Part shown: positions 39,209 through 52,818 of the stretch, in pieces | How positions within the stretch are numbered: position 1 is the first letter of the stretch | How the letters are laid out: each line of letters begins with the position of its first letter | Assembly (NCBI GenBank): GCA_022496185.1 | Contig: WTXG01000003.1 | Span: 682,001-746,000 of the forward strand | Source of the DNA: Multifurca ochricompacta | Lineage: Eukaryota > Basidiomycota > Agaricomycetes > Russulales > Russulaceae | DNA: 64,000 nucleotides | Direction: 5' to 3' | Notes under the pieces: generated by a model | What the model was told of the DNA's origin: nothing | Database searches by the model: none | Seen by the model: the letters and a program-made list of their open reading frames with translations, nothing else | Made by a program: the position numbers and the translations under genes

Positions 39209-39255
39209 GTGAGGGGCGAGGGACGGGGACGGGGACGGGGACGGGGGGGGGGGGC
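39209..39255. repeat. GGGGAC repeat plus 12-G run
   Basis: Four copies of GGGGAC followed by an uninterrupted run of 12 G. Four or more G-tracts are closely spaced, so this can form a G-quadruplex on the + strand. Run length is likely unreliable in the assembly. Confidence 0.88.
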
Positions 39256-39748
39256 GTAGAAACATGCGGAAGTCGGCAAAGGTAGAATGAGTGGGGATTA
39301 AGTTAACTTAATTTATAACGTAAGTAAGAGTGGGGTAGTGGAACAGAATCGAATATAGAAATCAATCGGCCGACCAAGAGAACCAAGAGACCAAGAGACC
39401 AAGAAGAGCCAAGAGCGCGCATTATGATCGGTTGGTCGGTCGGAGGCGGAGCGGAATAAAATAAGAGCGATTAGATACCCACAAAATAAATAATAAATAA
39501 ATAATAATAAAAATAAATAATCAAGTGTATGTGAGAGTACTCGGAGTAGTAAATGATTTATAATTAATTATGGCTTATGGCATTAATGACCTCTACCTTT
39601 GCCGTCCCCACCCCCCTCCCCCCCCCTCCCCAACCCACCCTTCTTTCCCTTTCCTTCTTCTTCCTTCTCTTCTTCAACTACTACCACTTCATCCTCTATC
39701 CTTCCCATCCACTTCATCTCGCTTCATACTCACTCGACCAAGGGGGCC

Positions 39749-42700
39749 ATGTTGTCTAATCACTCTATTGAGCATGACCGTCTTCCTGATACGCATTTAT
39801 TCTCTTCAACTTCACATCATATCGGCCAAGAGCCTCTAGGGATATCCTCTTCCGTTGATGCCAATAATTCCTTATCATCATCTCCATTGGATGGCGATAC
39901 ATCCTCCATCGTTCAGTCCGAATGTCCATCGCAGTCGTCTTCCACAATCCTTCCAAACTCGGAGCAGGTAACATTACTTTCCCGTCCTTATCCCCCCCCA
40001 CTCTCTCTCGTCATAATCCGCCAACCACATTTCTCACCATCTTTTCTTCTAGGCTCCTTCAACTCGTCCCTCCAGGACACCTTCCTTCTTAAAGCATAGA
40101 GGTAGTCCTTCCCAGCCAGGCTCCCCCACTCTAGAGCATCCAACCATGACTTCCAAGCTCGGTTTCATCTCTCGCCGCCGTTCCGTCACCTTCCTCTCCA
40201 ATGCCGTTGCACCAAACACTCCCACCTCTGCATCTCAGTCTCACTCTCCGGAGCGTTCTCCAGCCCAGCAGTTCCAACCCCCCTCTACTGTCAAGGCCCC
40301 CAAACATTTCTCAGGCCCACTTCACGATCTCAAGCGTTTCTTAAACAATCATATACCCCATCATCACAGTCATCATCACTCATCTACACTTCCCTCTGGC
40401 CCCTCTTCTGCGGCGGGTCAAGTGGAGATTACCATACATACTCCTGTAGAGTCTCATCACCTTCCCGTTGACTCCCTCCGTGGTCCCAGCGTTGAATCTA
40501 GCGCCTCCACGAACGGTGCGAACACCCCATCAGCATTGCCACCCACAGAGCCTCCCAGCCCACCCAGATCGAATCAAACTTCAGACTCATTCGCTCATCC
40601 CCAAATCCTAGAAGGGAAGGGCCATAAGGAGCACAAACTTGCGGCGTTTATGCGGAAAGATAAACCATCTAAATCCACGAAGGATCATCAGTCCACGAAC
40701 CGATCTCCGTCACCCTCTCATTCCTCTCGCTCGGGCGGCCAACGATCTCGATCGCCTGCTCCTGATTCACATCATACGCATCATTCTAGCTCGCGCAGTT
40801 CTGGTTTCAGTACCCCCAATCGCACACATCCCATCAATTCCCTTTCCGAGGCTACTCAAGCTCATCTCACCAAGAAGTATGGTAAATGGGGTCGCGTTCT
40901 TGGCTCTGGTGCAGGTGGTACAGTGCGTCTCATCAAGGCCAGCAATAAGAATGGCGGTCACATTTTTGCCGTCAAAGAATTCAGGCCGAGGCGCATCGGT
41001 GAGTCTGAGAAGGAGTACCAGAAGAAAGTCACTGCAGAATTTTGCGTCGGTTCAACACTTAAGCACCCCAATATAATCGAGACCGTCGATATCGTTTGCG
41101 ACCACGGGCACTATTACGAAGTAAGTCACTTTATCAACCTCAAGTGCGCTTCCATCTCAGTCTCCTCCACCTGCCCAATATAGGTCATGGAATATGCACC
41201 ATACGATCTGTTCAGCGTGGTCATGTCCGGCAGGATGTGCCGTCCCGAGATTTATTGCGTGTTTAGGCAAATCTGTGATGGCGTCGAGTATTTGCACGAG
41301 ATGGGACTCGCCCACCGCGATCTCAAACTCGACAATTGCGTCATGACTACGAATAATGTCGTTAAGCTCATCGACTTTGGCACGGCCACTGTCTTTCATT
41401 ACCCCGGAAAAGCCCACCAGAAAGCTACCGGCATCGTTGGTTCCGACCCGTACCTGGCACCGGAAGTCATCACGCAGGAAAATTATGACCCACGCAAGAC
41501 CGACGTTTGGAGTGTCGCCATTATCTTCATGTGCATGATTCTTCGCCGTTTCCCGTGGAAGATCCCCGACGCTAAGGCTGATCCGAGCTTCCGTGCTTTT
41601 GTCAACTCCCACCCGGAGTTGTCTCAGAAGTCGGTCCCCCGAATCACTCCGTCGTCTGATAAACTTCGGAATAACACAATGCCCCCCGGAGGTGATTCCC
41701 TGCGTGTATCGCGTCCACAGACTCCACGCAAATCCGCTACTGCACCTGCTGATCCGAATAATTCTACCTCCTTGAACGGCTCTAGCAGTCCTTCTCAAGA
41801 CAGCCAGACCAGTAGTAATGCTTCTTCCACCGACGGCGAGACTGTTTTGAGCGCATTTGAAACAAGCTCCATTCCAGACAGCCTCGATACAGATTTTACG
41901 TTGTGTACTCATGCGTCAGGGGAGTCGGGATCTTCTGATGATGCCAGTCAAAATGCCCCTTTGGCTCGTTTCCTTCCCGGGGTTTCTGGGGGTCCTCGCT
42001 CCTTCTCGGTGACAACTCTCCCCGTCCTTGCGAATGGCCGTATTCCCCGTTCAGACAGTCCCCCGCAACTTGATGCCTCCGTACAGATGTTCGCATGCCC
42101 GGGGGCATCGACGGAGTCCCTACCGTCCTCACCGGCGCTCAGCCCAACATATCAGGGGTTACGCACACCCATGCTTGCTGGCCGTACACCGAGGTCACCA
42201 ACGACGGTCGACGTAGTCACGGACGACATGCCGACGCCGACGCTGAAACCACCAACGGCGAATTCAACCCGAACTCGTGCGTCTACATTCCATGGGCCGA
42301 TATCGCCTATTTCCTTGGAGCGATTAGAGGTAGACCATTATGCAAGTGAGGCGAACAGGCTGGAAGAGGTCCTCAAATCTGAAGGGGATTCCAATGACCC
42401 AAGTCCTAAGGACGTCATTAAGAAAGAGTCTACTCCTACCCCAGCTAAGAGAGTACCTACCCACCGACCTCGTGCGGACAGTTCGGCCTCAGTTGCGACT
42501 CACAACGGTGTTGGTAGCGCGGAATCCATCTTTCTCCTGCTTCCACGCGAGACACGGCCGGCCATTCGGCGCATGTTGTTCGTTGAGCCCGACGCGCGCT
42601 GCACCCTTACAGATCTTCTTAAGGGTCGTGGCAAGACCTCCGGACTACTTTGCGGATGCCACCGCCACGGTGGTAATTCATCATCTCGTGGCATCGACAC

Positions 42701-42866
42701 ACCGCCTGGGATGTGTCAGGACCACGACTTGGCTGTGGAGGAGGAGGATGATGGTGATGCATGGCTCAAGAGCATAAAGACGTGTTCAACGCCAAGGGTA
42801 ACGCCGGAACACGCGCACATCAAAGTGACCGTAGAAGAGAAGCCACACAAACGACGGTTTTTCTAG
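39749..42866 (+). CDS. SAT4: Ser/Thr protein kinase, Sat4/Hal4 (Npr1-like) family
   Basis: Fungal-specific kinase family controlling potassium and nutrient transporters. Exons 39749-39967, 40053-41120 and 41184-42866 give 989 residues. The first ~370 residues are Ser/Pro/His-rich. The kinase domain starts [20 protein letters not shown] (Gly loop), with FAVKEF (Lys), [38 protein letters not shown], catalytic loop [32 protein letters not shown] and [20 protein letters not shown] ~300-residue disordered insertion then separates the lobe from its C-terminal end, [20 protein letters not shown] and [10 protein letters not shown], as in Hal4/Sat4. It ends [14 protein letters not shown]. All catalytic residues are present. 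Confidence 0.9.
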
Positions 42867-43406
42867 TACAGAGGGGATGTCCCCACATGCACGCAAACGC
42901 AGCCTTTACATTTACTTTTTTATTGCATCCTCACCCTTTCGTTTTTTTCACTCGCTCACTTACTTTCTTTTCCATGTGCTCATTACACACCATTTTATCG
43001 TCTGTACGCCATGTGCCATCGCTGTTCGCTTGCATGTCTCCCCGGTCTCTGCTGTGTTGGGGATGCGCCAACTCTCGAACTGGATCTACGTTTGCCGCTC
43101 CCCCTTTCGTGTGGGGTACACGATCTCCACATCTTGGACCGTTTTTCTACATGTGTATGTCCCGACCTTTATCTATCACTACTGCTAGAGTCAACGCTCC
43201 TCTTTGTAATCGCATTTAACTGCACAAATCTCTGGAGTGATTACATCTTGGAAGCTAATGAGGCAATTAGAAGCTGTTTGTAGTCGAGTTTTAACTTCCC
43301 AATGCCGGGGTTTTTAGAGCAGCGTCCACTATGCGTGTCTCTGGGTAGTCAGAGGCTATAGTGACACATACAAATGTAACCCAATCTTCGGCGCGCCTAT
43401 GAAGTG

Positions 43407-45200
43407 CTACAGACCTTTATAACTCGTCCTTATTGGGGTGCGCATCCCCTTTCCGGCGACCTTTGGCATTACGTGTCCGCCTGCCCTTCTTCCCTCCTCG
43501 CGTTCCGCTTCCACTTCGACCTCAACCTCTTGATCGCGAACATCAAAACCCGCCGCGCGCAACGCGTCCTCGAACGTCTTGGAGTCGATCAATTGTTCAA
43601 GATCAGCTTCATCGTTTAGTTCTACCTCGCTGATAAACTCAATCATCACCTCGCCGTCACCGACGTCCTCCACCACGACGCGTGGCGTGGTGCCCGCACC
43701 GGAGCCATCGACTGGGGGATTACCGGTCTTGTGCAGGATAGCTTCGAGTGCACGGCGTAGCAGGTCCTGATGGTCCAACGCACTCGTCCCTTTTGCGAGG
43801 GGCTCATGGGATGCGTCACCACCATCAGTTCCTCCGGACGGAGCCTCAGCTGCGTCTATGGGTGGCGGGGGGCTGGTGACGGGTGCCCGCCGCTGACGGA
43901 GAGGATGGTCAGCTTCTGGGAGGGTGCTATCCAGGTTGGCAAGCGTAGTAGCATCTACGACCTGGCGACAGCGGATCAGGGCCTCGTCTCGTTGATCAAT
44001 CCGCGATTTAAATCCGGGTTCGCCGCAAAGACGCGGTGTGTTGATCACAAGGACGTAGTGACATGTCTTTGTCTCTTTGACAAACATTATGCTGTCTGTC
44101 ATTGTCATGGAACAGTGGAACTAAGGCAGGAAAAGTAGTGGCAAATTCGCACGCAAAAGGTGAGCCACACCCTCTTGAGGGAGGAGGCTACGAAAAGCTT
44201 ACCTGGACCTCGATCTCGCGTCGCTTGCCAGTCCTATCGCATATGGAACCGTCGCCCCATCGTTGAACGAGGTACCGCGAGCCTGCACCACGCGCCAATT
44301 CGAGGTTTGCTGCGAGGGCGTCATGATCTGCCCTGCTCAGGTCTGCACCAGTGCCGGAATTCGGTGCCCGACCGAGATCGTAGGCTTCCCACTAGGAGAA
44401 GCGGATGTGACAATGGTAGGAGTGAAGGACGGGGGAAAGGAAGCACTCACGTCGGGATCCTCCTCAATTTCATAAGCTTTTCCTGAGATTTGTTGAGGGA
44501 ACGGGATTATGATTTTGATTTGACTAAACCTGGAAGCATACCTGGGGTCACCGGACGCGGGCGAATCATTTCTCGGAATTGCCGGACGTGAGAATTGTGG
44601 CAGTATGCATAAGTAAACCATCCTTGACGATGCTTAGAGAGCAGCGGGTTGGTTATACGACCAGAAGAAAGAAAAGGCCACGTACGTAGAGGCAAGTTCC
44701 ATCCAACGGTTGCAGAAGCAACCAGCTGCGAGAGGCGGTGACTTCTGTGATAGTTTCCTCTGGATGCGGCGAGCCCTGCTTGCTTGAAGGCGGTATGAAA
44801 CAAATATATGTGTCACGAGGACCCATCTTCATCAGTTCGATGGTATAATCGGGGATATATTCGATCACCGCCTGCTTAAGAGGGGTTTGATTGATGTGAA
44901 TAGACCAGGAAGGGATGGTTGGATGCATACATTTGTGCCCTCTCCAGCGTCGATATGTTTGAACGGAAAACGATCATGCCATGGAGTGGGATGGTCGAAA
45001 AATTCAGCTTCGCCCCCACGTAGACCTTCACGAAGCCAACGTTCGGCGGTTTCATTCAGAAGAGGCAAGCCATTGAGGAAAGTAATTCGGTATTTTGGAA
45101 AGGCATAAAGATCATCTGGTAAAGAGTGAAGTAAGTGGGAAAGTACAAGTTGATGGCCAAAAAGGATAAGGGAAAAAAAGAGAATCGGTTGAGAGAGCAT
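43407..45200 (-). CDS. YOS9: ER quality-control lectin Yos9/OS-9
   Basis: Binds trimmed N-glycans on misfolded proteins and hands them to the Hrd1 ERAD ligase. Signal peptide MLSQPILFFSLILFGHQLVL, then HLLHSLPDDLYAFPKYRITF and LNETAERWLREGL. The MRH lectin domain follows: LDGTCLY, GWFTYAYCHNSHVRQF, WEAYDLGRAPN, YLVQRWGDGSICD, FHCSM, FVKETKTCHYVLVINTPRLC. Key Gln/Arg/Glu/Tyr-type positions are kept. The tail is acidic (VEVEVEAEREEGRRA) and ends TSYKGL with no HDEL-type ER-retention signal, unlike yeast Yos9. Six short introns, all in frame. The start is 16 codons before the mature domain; an upstream start seems unlikely. Confidence 0.9.
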
Positions 45201-45478
45201 TTTTAAAGGTAAGGTAAGTCGGCGGCGAGGTGAGGTAAGGAGAGGAGAGGAGAGGGAGAGAGACGGATGGACGGAGAGACGGACGAGTAGCCACGTGGCG
45301 AAGTCCGGTCCGGGTCCCTGGACTTTGTGGCGCGGAAGAGGAGAGAGAGAGAGATTAGATTTCCGACAGTATAACTCCGGGAATGGCCGTTCGGTCTCCG
45401 CGACGATTGGGTCAGTGTAGTTAGGATAAAGCACATGGCCAGGGCAGGCAACGGTCGCATCCCAAAAGACGGACGGCT

Positions 45479-45512
45479 CTTTTATTTTATTTTATTTTAT
45501 TTTATTTTATTT
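45479..45512. repeat. TTTTA pentanucleotide microsatellite
   Basis: About seven tandem TTTTA units in the spacer between YOS9 and the AT-hook gene. Confidence 0.9.
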
Positions 45513-45871
45513 GTTTTTAATTTAATTTTCCCATTGATCTTTAAAAAAAAAACCGGGGATATTGCGGAATTTTCACTTATGGCACCACGGTGGGACGAAC
45601 GGGAAACGTCCTCTGGGTGCTTTCTTCCCCCGGAAACGGCATTTTCCATTGATATGGACCCAGTCCACCTTCCCCCAATTAAATTAATTACGTATTCTAC
45701 GGTTCCAGGGCCCTCCGCCAGCCCGACACAGAACGCTCTCTCAAGAAGAACATTATCTAAAGCAATAAAAATGCACGCGAAAAGAACTCTATTCAGTTAT
45801 GGCAAAATAATCGTTATAACCCGTCGCCTCCCTTCAACAATCCCCCTACCTACCCTCTTTTCCCAACCACC

Positions 45872-46440
45872 ATGTCTAACTCTCCTATTGACGACACCTA
45901 TGATGATCCCCAACGTCCCGACGAGTTCGAAGATGGTACCCATCTGGCGGGGAATTCAGACTCGGGTCAGTTCCCCTTTCATTCGCGCATTTACTCTGCT
46001 ACGATCGATAAGGCGCGTCCTATCCCGTTTCGTGCCCTGACAGTATCCTTCTTCCTGTTTTAGGTGTCGCAACCACACCCGCGAAACGAGGTCGCGGTCG
46101 TCCCAAGGGCAGCAAAAATAAGAAGAACGCTGCGGGCACAGCCGCCTCCGCGTCCGAACTTGCCTCAGCGGCTGGAGAGAAAAGGAAAAGGGGGAGACCT
46201 CCTAAAGTATGTTTATGCTTGGAACCCATCACTCTCATTTATCCTCTCATCTTTATGATCCCTCAGCCAAAGAATCTTCAAGAGGAGGTTGCGACCGGTG
46301 AACCACCTGCGAAACGCAAGAGAGGAAGGCCACCAAAAAACCCCAAGCCTATCTCTGCCCACGAGGATGTCGGTCAGGGGGGCACCTCCGACTCCCCGGT
46401 CAAGCGAAAGCGGGGCAGGCCCCCGAAGAACGCCGCCTGA
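45872..46440 (+). CDS. small four-AT-hook (HMGA-like) DNA-binding protein
   Basis: Exons 45872-45965, 46064-46206 and 46267-46440 give 136 residues. An acidic start (DDTYDDPQRPDEFEDG) is followed by four AT-hooks: KRGRGRPKG, KRKRGRPPK, KRKRGRPPKNPK and KRKRGRPPKNAA. They are separated by Ala/Ser- or Gly/Glu-rich linkers, with nothing else. AT-hooks insert their GRP core in the minor groove of AT-rich DNA, so a chromatin-architectural role is likely. The middle intron falls right after hook 2, and hooks 3 and 4 share one exon, consistent with tandem growth. The 5' leader has TTTTA repeats and the 3' flank is AT-rich. Start set by the Kozak-like context CACCATGTC. Confidence 0.85.
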
Positions 46441-46814
46441 AATAATATTTTGATTGGATGTATTGTATACGTTTATGGAACGTCCTCCGCCGCGTTGATG
46501 CGACGATGCTTGCGCCTCACGACCACGCAGAACAATACCCATTATTTCTTGAGGCTTTTTGCCTTTGTTCCTTGGACTCTTTATTGTTGCACTTGTCTGG
46601 TAGTATCTATTTCCACGCACCCTTCCACTTGTACTGCCCTCCCCGTAGCATTAGGTTCCCGGTGGACACGGTGTTTTCATAGCTGATTCTTGTATGATTG
46701 AATGTCAAGTCAAGGTTGAGAATGCTTGCCTGAGCATATGTGACGAAACGATGTTCGTTATCACTAACGATTCATCTCATTCGCTCGCTCGCGCTAAGAA
46801 GGAGAGAAAAAAAA

Positions 46815-46891
46815 AACTAAATTAAATTAAATCGAAATTAAAACAAAATAAAATAAAATAAAAATAAAAATAAAATAAAATAAAATAAAAC
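46815..46891. repeat. AAAAT-type low-complexity repeat
   Basis: Runs of AAAT/AAAAT units over ~75 bp, in the spacer between the AT-hook gene and BNA4. Confidence 0.85.
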
Positions 46892-47140
46892 ACTTTTTAT
46901 TTATATTATATTATTTATTTATAAATGGTTTCTCAATCACCGCGCAAAACAAGCACTTCTGGTCCCTGCACGAATATCCGAAAATTTCGATTATGGGGCC
47001 ATATTCCCGGAAATACACACAAAACAATGCGGTTGAGGCCCCTATCTCTCTCTCTCTCTTCTCTCCCTCTCTCTACTATTCTATAGAGCTCTCACTACCA
47101 GGCTTTTAATGATAATGTAATGATGACTACTGACGTGCTT

Positions 47141-49034
<1,894 letters not shown>

Positions 49035-49590
49035 AGTGGGAATGGGAGTGGAGGTTGGGGATTGGGGGTGGGAGTGTAAGTGTAAATTGTTTTAAAAGTA
49101 AAAGTAAAGTTGGCGGGGCGTAGTCATCACTCATCGCATACCAATCTCCCTTTCCAATCTCTCAACGCTCAATGTTAACGTCCCGTACCCGTCCATAGTC
49201 ATGGCCAATGGCCACAAGCAGCCACAAACAAAGGTACACAGACAGGCCAATAGGCCAATGCCGCCGTGTAGCCGTGGGCTACTGGGCTACTATACTGTAG
49301 TCGCTGTAGCTGTAGCTGTAGCTGTAGCTGTAGCTGTAGCTACTTGCTGTAGACGACTCCTTATTCACTAATAGACCGAATGGAACGTCGGAGTAGTAAA
49401 ATTTGCTTGCAACTCGCTCTTGTACTTCTTACACTTGCACTTACGCCATCCTGTCCTGTCCTCTGCTTGCGATTCGCGAACTGCCGAAGCCCGAAGAAGC
49501 AAACACTCACGCACACGCATATATTCACCCATTCATCCTTATCCCTTCCCACCTACCCACCACAACGACACTCACTTCATCGTTTTTAAA
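49035..49590. promoter_or_regulatory. divergent BNA4/BNA5 promoter with CCAAT boxes and hexamer repeat
   Basis: 556 bp between the two start codons. It contains three CCAAT boxes (49205-49209, 49247-49251, 49255-49259) and a tandem GCTGTA hexamer repeat of about seven copies at 49302-49342. Shared control of the two genes is an inference from this layout. Confidence 0.6.
49302..49342. repeat. (GCTGTA)n hexanucleotide tandem repeat
   Basis: About seven near-perfect copies of GCTGTA within the BNA4/BNA5 promoter. Confidence 0.9.
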
Positions 49591-51529
49591 ATGCAATCTC
49601 TCCTCGATGCCCCCTTTCGTCGCCATTTTGTCATTCCATCCAATAGCGACGTCGGTGCATCACTTGTTAAAAGTGTGTACGCTTCCAACATTCTGATTTG
49701 CTTCCGCACCCTGTAAAATCAGACGCCCACTGAGGCGCTCTGAACCCGCAGGCGAAGAACCTTGCACTTATCTATGTGGTAATTCTTTGGGCCTTCTTCC
49801 GAAGTCTGCAGAAGCGCTCGTCCAGGAGGAATTTCGTGTCTGGGGTTCCAGGAAAGCACCCTAGGCGACCCGAATTCATTTCTCCGAGCATGTGTTGACC
49901 GCCATTTTTCACGTTCTCAGGGCTGTTCAGGGCCATCACGATCATCCACATGGAAGGGAATGGATGAACATCACTAACCACGTCAACCCCCTTCTTGCTG
50001 AGCTTTTAGGTAGAGAGATCAAAGACTTATCTTGCGACGCCTGTACCCTGTTTAACTTACCCTCTCCTCTCGGCGAAAGGTGCCCGCGAGGCTGAGGTTG
50101 CCTGCATGGGCACTCTAACTGCCAATCTACATCTCATGATGAATACATTCTATAAACCAACGCCCGAACGGTACAAGCTACTTTGCGAAGCCAAAGCTTT
50201 CCCGTCCGATCAAGTGGGTCCCCTCCCACTTTAATCACCTAATAACTTGTTTCACCACCCTTCTCAACGCCGCACTTGGCTATAGTACGCTTTCGCGTCT
50301 CAGGTGCAGCTACACGGGTTTAATCCTGAAGATTCCATCATCGAGATGTTCCCCCGTCAAGGGGAATTCTACCTTCGAGAAGAAGATATTTTGGAAGTCA
50401 TAGAAGAACAAGGGTCTTCTATCGCTCTTGTCATTTTCAGCGGTGTGCAGTATTACACGGGACAGTGGTTCCCGATGCAGTCGATCACTAAGGCAGCTAA
50501 AGCCCAGGTGAGCTTTTCCTGTCCTTGCTGGGGTCTTACCCTGGTGTCCGGAGAAGTATCCACGAACCTTTACGGGGCAATGTCCGGGGGGGGGGGGGTC
50601 ATTTTTTATAGTCATATCGCCCTTCGGCGCTTTTTACATTTGGGTTTTACTAATCGGTGTTACACACAGGGTTGCATCTGTGGATGGGACCTTGCCCACG
50701 CGATCGGAAATGTCCCTCTGTCTCTTCACGATTGGGACGTCGACTGGGCAGTATGGTGCAGTTATAAGTACCTAAATTCAGGGCCTGGAGGTATTGCCGG
50801 CCTGTTTGTTCACGAAAAGTGGAATCATGAAAAGCCTAGGTGCGGTAGCTCCACGCCTTCTCCGACACACTTCACCGATCCCCCTGCCCTGCCACACCGT
50901 GTTTTCTCATATTTCATTTCCTGGGTATCTAACGCGCCGACCGGGTCCGTATGCTGACGTGTCTCGATTGAAGATACGCAGGCTGGTGGGGTCACGATCC
51001 CGCCACACGTTTCCTCATGCCACCGACTTTCTCCCCTATACAAGGTGCGCAAGGCTTACAGATGTCGAACCCGTCTATCCTTGCGGTCGCCTCTCTGCTT
51101 GGTTCCCTCCAGGTATTCAAAGAAGCCGGGATGATGGAACGTTTACGTGTGCGTTCTGTGGAACTGACAGCTCATCTTGAAAGGCTCCTGGGCCGATCGG
51201 CTTATTTCGTTCCCCCCGATGAGGCCGCCATAAGATTGCCCTTGTGTACCAGCTCAGTGGAGGCCGGTCAATACCACCGTCCTGCTTTCACCGTCATTAC
51301 GCCTTCCGCTGCGGGCTCTCGCGGTTCACAGCTCTCCCTTTTGTTTTTTTCGTCGGATGCGGAGCTCATGATGAAAGTTCACGACGGCCTTCGCAAGTAC
51401 GGTGTCATTACAGACGACAGACGCCCTAATGTCATCAGGCTAGCTCCTATGGCCTTGTACAACACTGTCCAGGATTGTGAGAGTGCAGCGAAGTATTTGG
51501 ATGAAGTTCTCAAGGCGCTGGATAAATAA
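49591..51529 (+). CDS. BNA5: kynureninase
   Basis: PLP enzyme cleaving 3-hydroxykynurenine to 3-hydroxyanthranilate and alanine. Exon 1 49591-49672, exon 2 49752-49851, and further exons to the stop at 51527-51529. Reads [106 protein letters not shown], the PLP-lysine motif [26 protein letters not shown] and [16 protein letters not shown]. The intron after WGSR (49852-49920) fits the frame only if it starts GAAAGC instead of GT, one base from a perfect donor. All other introns are GT..AG. Ends EVLKALDK. Confidence 0.93.
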
Positions 51530-52477
51530 AGACGTGATCTGGTAGTGTCTCAACCGGACGAGTATTCGACTGAAACAGAAAGTATAAAGTCTCCCACAAT
51601 TGAATGAATTTCTCTGACTGAAGAATTGCGTTGTGTTCTTCACCTAGATCCTCCCAATTTTTCGACACTTGACCAACTTCCAGAAAACTCTCCTTGTGAA
51701 AGGATACCAAGTGCTCGTACATGGCCTGACTCTGACGCTTGTCTACTAGAGTGTCTCCTCTGGAATGAATAAGGATCCAACGAATATGATTTGTGCCATC
51801 ACGCAGGGGCGCTTTTGTGACAGAATATTGAGCATAGGTTGGCAAATCGCCAAATGTGTTGACGATAAACCAGTCTCGGTAAGTCGGAAAGGAGTGGAGT
51901 AAGGTATCGATGTCGTAGATACCTTCAGAAAATATGACGCCCTTGACCGCTTGCAAGAGCGCTGAAGAAGGAACAAGGGACGTTTCCAACGATTTGAGCA
52001 ATATACTGGCTAGCATATGCGCGCTGCAGCTGTGACCCATAAGGAAAATCCGGTGGGGGTCATAAGGGATGACTTGGCATTCTGGAGGGCCGGACCAAGA
52101 AAGAAGGAAGGTGAGCAATTGGAGTATGTCCTGCGCGTGTGCGGGATGCTGCACTTTATGATCTGGTTTGGTCAGCTGATAATTCGGCACGACAACTGGG
52201 AAGGACGTGTGAACGGCAAGGCTGCGGGCGAGGTCACTGTACTCCTCCTTATCTTCACTGAGAGAAGAGAAGAGCCGTAATAACGAAACCGTATGTGTCA
52301 TCTTATATTTAGACGGTACATAGCCCAGACTTACGAACGCCAAGCACCGCCATGTACGAAGCAAATGAGTGGAGCGACAGGCCGTTGGGGAGGCCGATGA
52401 GGGACGAACAAATCAAATCGATGCAAAGGATGTGTAATGGGGGAAAATGTGTAAGGTATGTCCCAGAATACGTTCAT
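51510..52477 (-). CDS. BNA7: kynurenine formamidase (arylformamidase)
   Basis: Alpha/beta hydrolase that removes formyl from N-formylkynurenine, the step before BNA4. Starts MNVFWDIPYTFSPITHPLHR at 52477, then FDLFVPHRPP and the diagnostic HGGAW oxyanion motif (about 52337-52356), split from the next exon by a short intron. Exon 2 holds EDKEEYSDLARSLAV, VVVPNYQLTK, nucleophile motif GHSCSAHM, SEGIYDIDTLL, LIHSRGDTLVDKRQS and the catalytic His in LGEEHNAIL. Ser, Asp and His candidates are all present. The stop (51510-51512) lies inside the last codons of BNA5, giving a 20-nt tail-to-tail coding overlap. Confidence 0.9.
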
Positions 52478-52818
52478 GTCTTATCGAAGTGGTGGTGGAG
52501 GTGGAGATGTGTTGGTGTTGGTGGTGAGTACGAGTACGAGTGCGAGTGTGAGTTGCGAGTGTGAATGTGAGAATGTGAGAGAGTGAGTGACTATGTGAGA
52601 GTATGTGAAAAATTATGTGAAAATTGTGAGTGAAGTGGAGTGGATGTCGTAACACACGTGATCTTCTCGTGACGTCACAGCCTGGAATCACATCACCAAG
52701 AGGAGTAAGTATATATATATAATATATAATATATAATCTATATATAAGAGTAATTGATTGACAACTTGCTTTATTCCCTCTCCACTCCTCTCCTCTCTCT
52801 TCTCTTCTACGACTGTCA
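52478..52818. promoter_or_regulatory. divergent BNA7/PMP3 promoter with CACGTG and TGACGTCA
   Basis: An E-box CACGTG at 52655-52660 and a palindromic CRE-like TGACGTCA at 52670-52677 lie ten bases apart, followed by a TATATA/AATATA tract at about 52710-52745. TGACGTCA is the classical ATF/CREB bZIP site, used in fungal stress responses. Confidence 0.55.

Larger units (their letters stand above)
36814..39748. other. 2.9 kb repeat-rich region without a convincing gene
   Basis: Between PRP28 and SAT4. It contains several simple repeats (listed separately), poly-A and poly-T runs, and AT-rich tracts near 39480-39530. Only one stretch (37779-38015, minus strand) looks possibly coding. The last few hundred bp before 39749 are C/T-rich (39600-39720), as expected of a strong fungal promoter or leader for the kinase. 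Confidence 0.6.
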
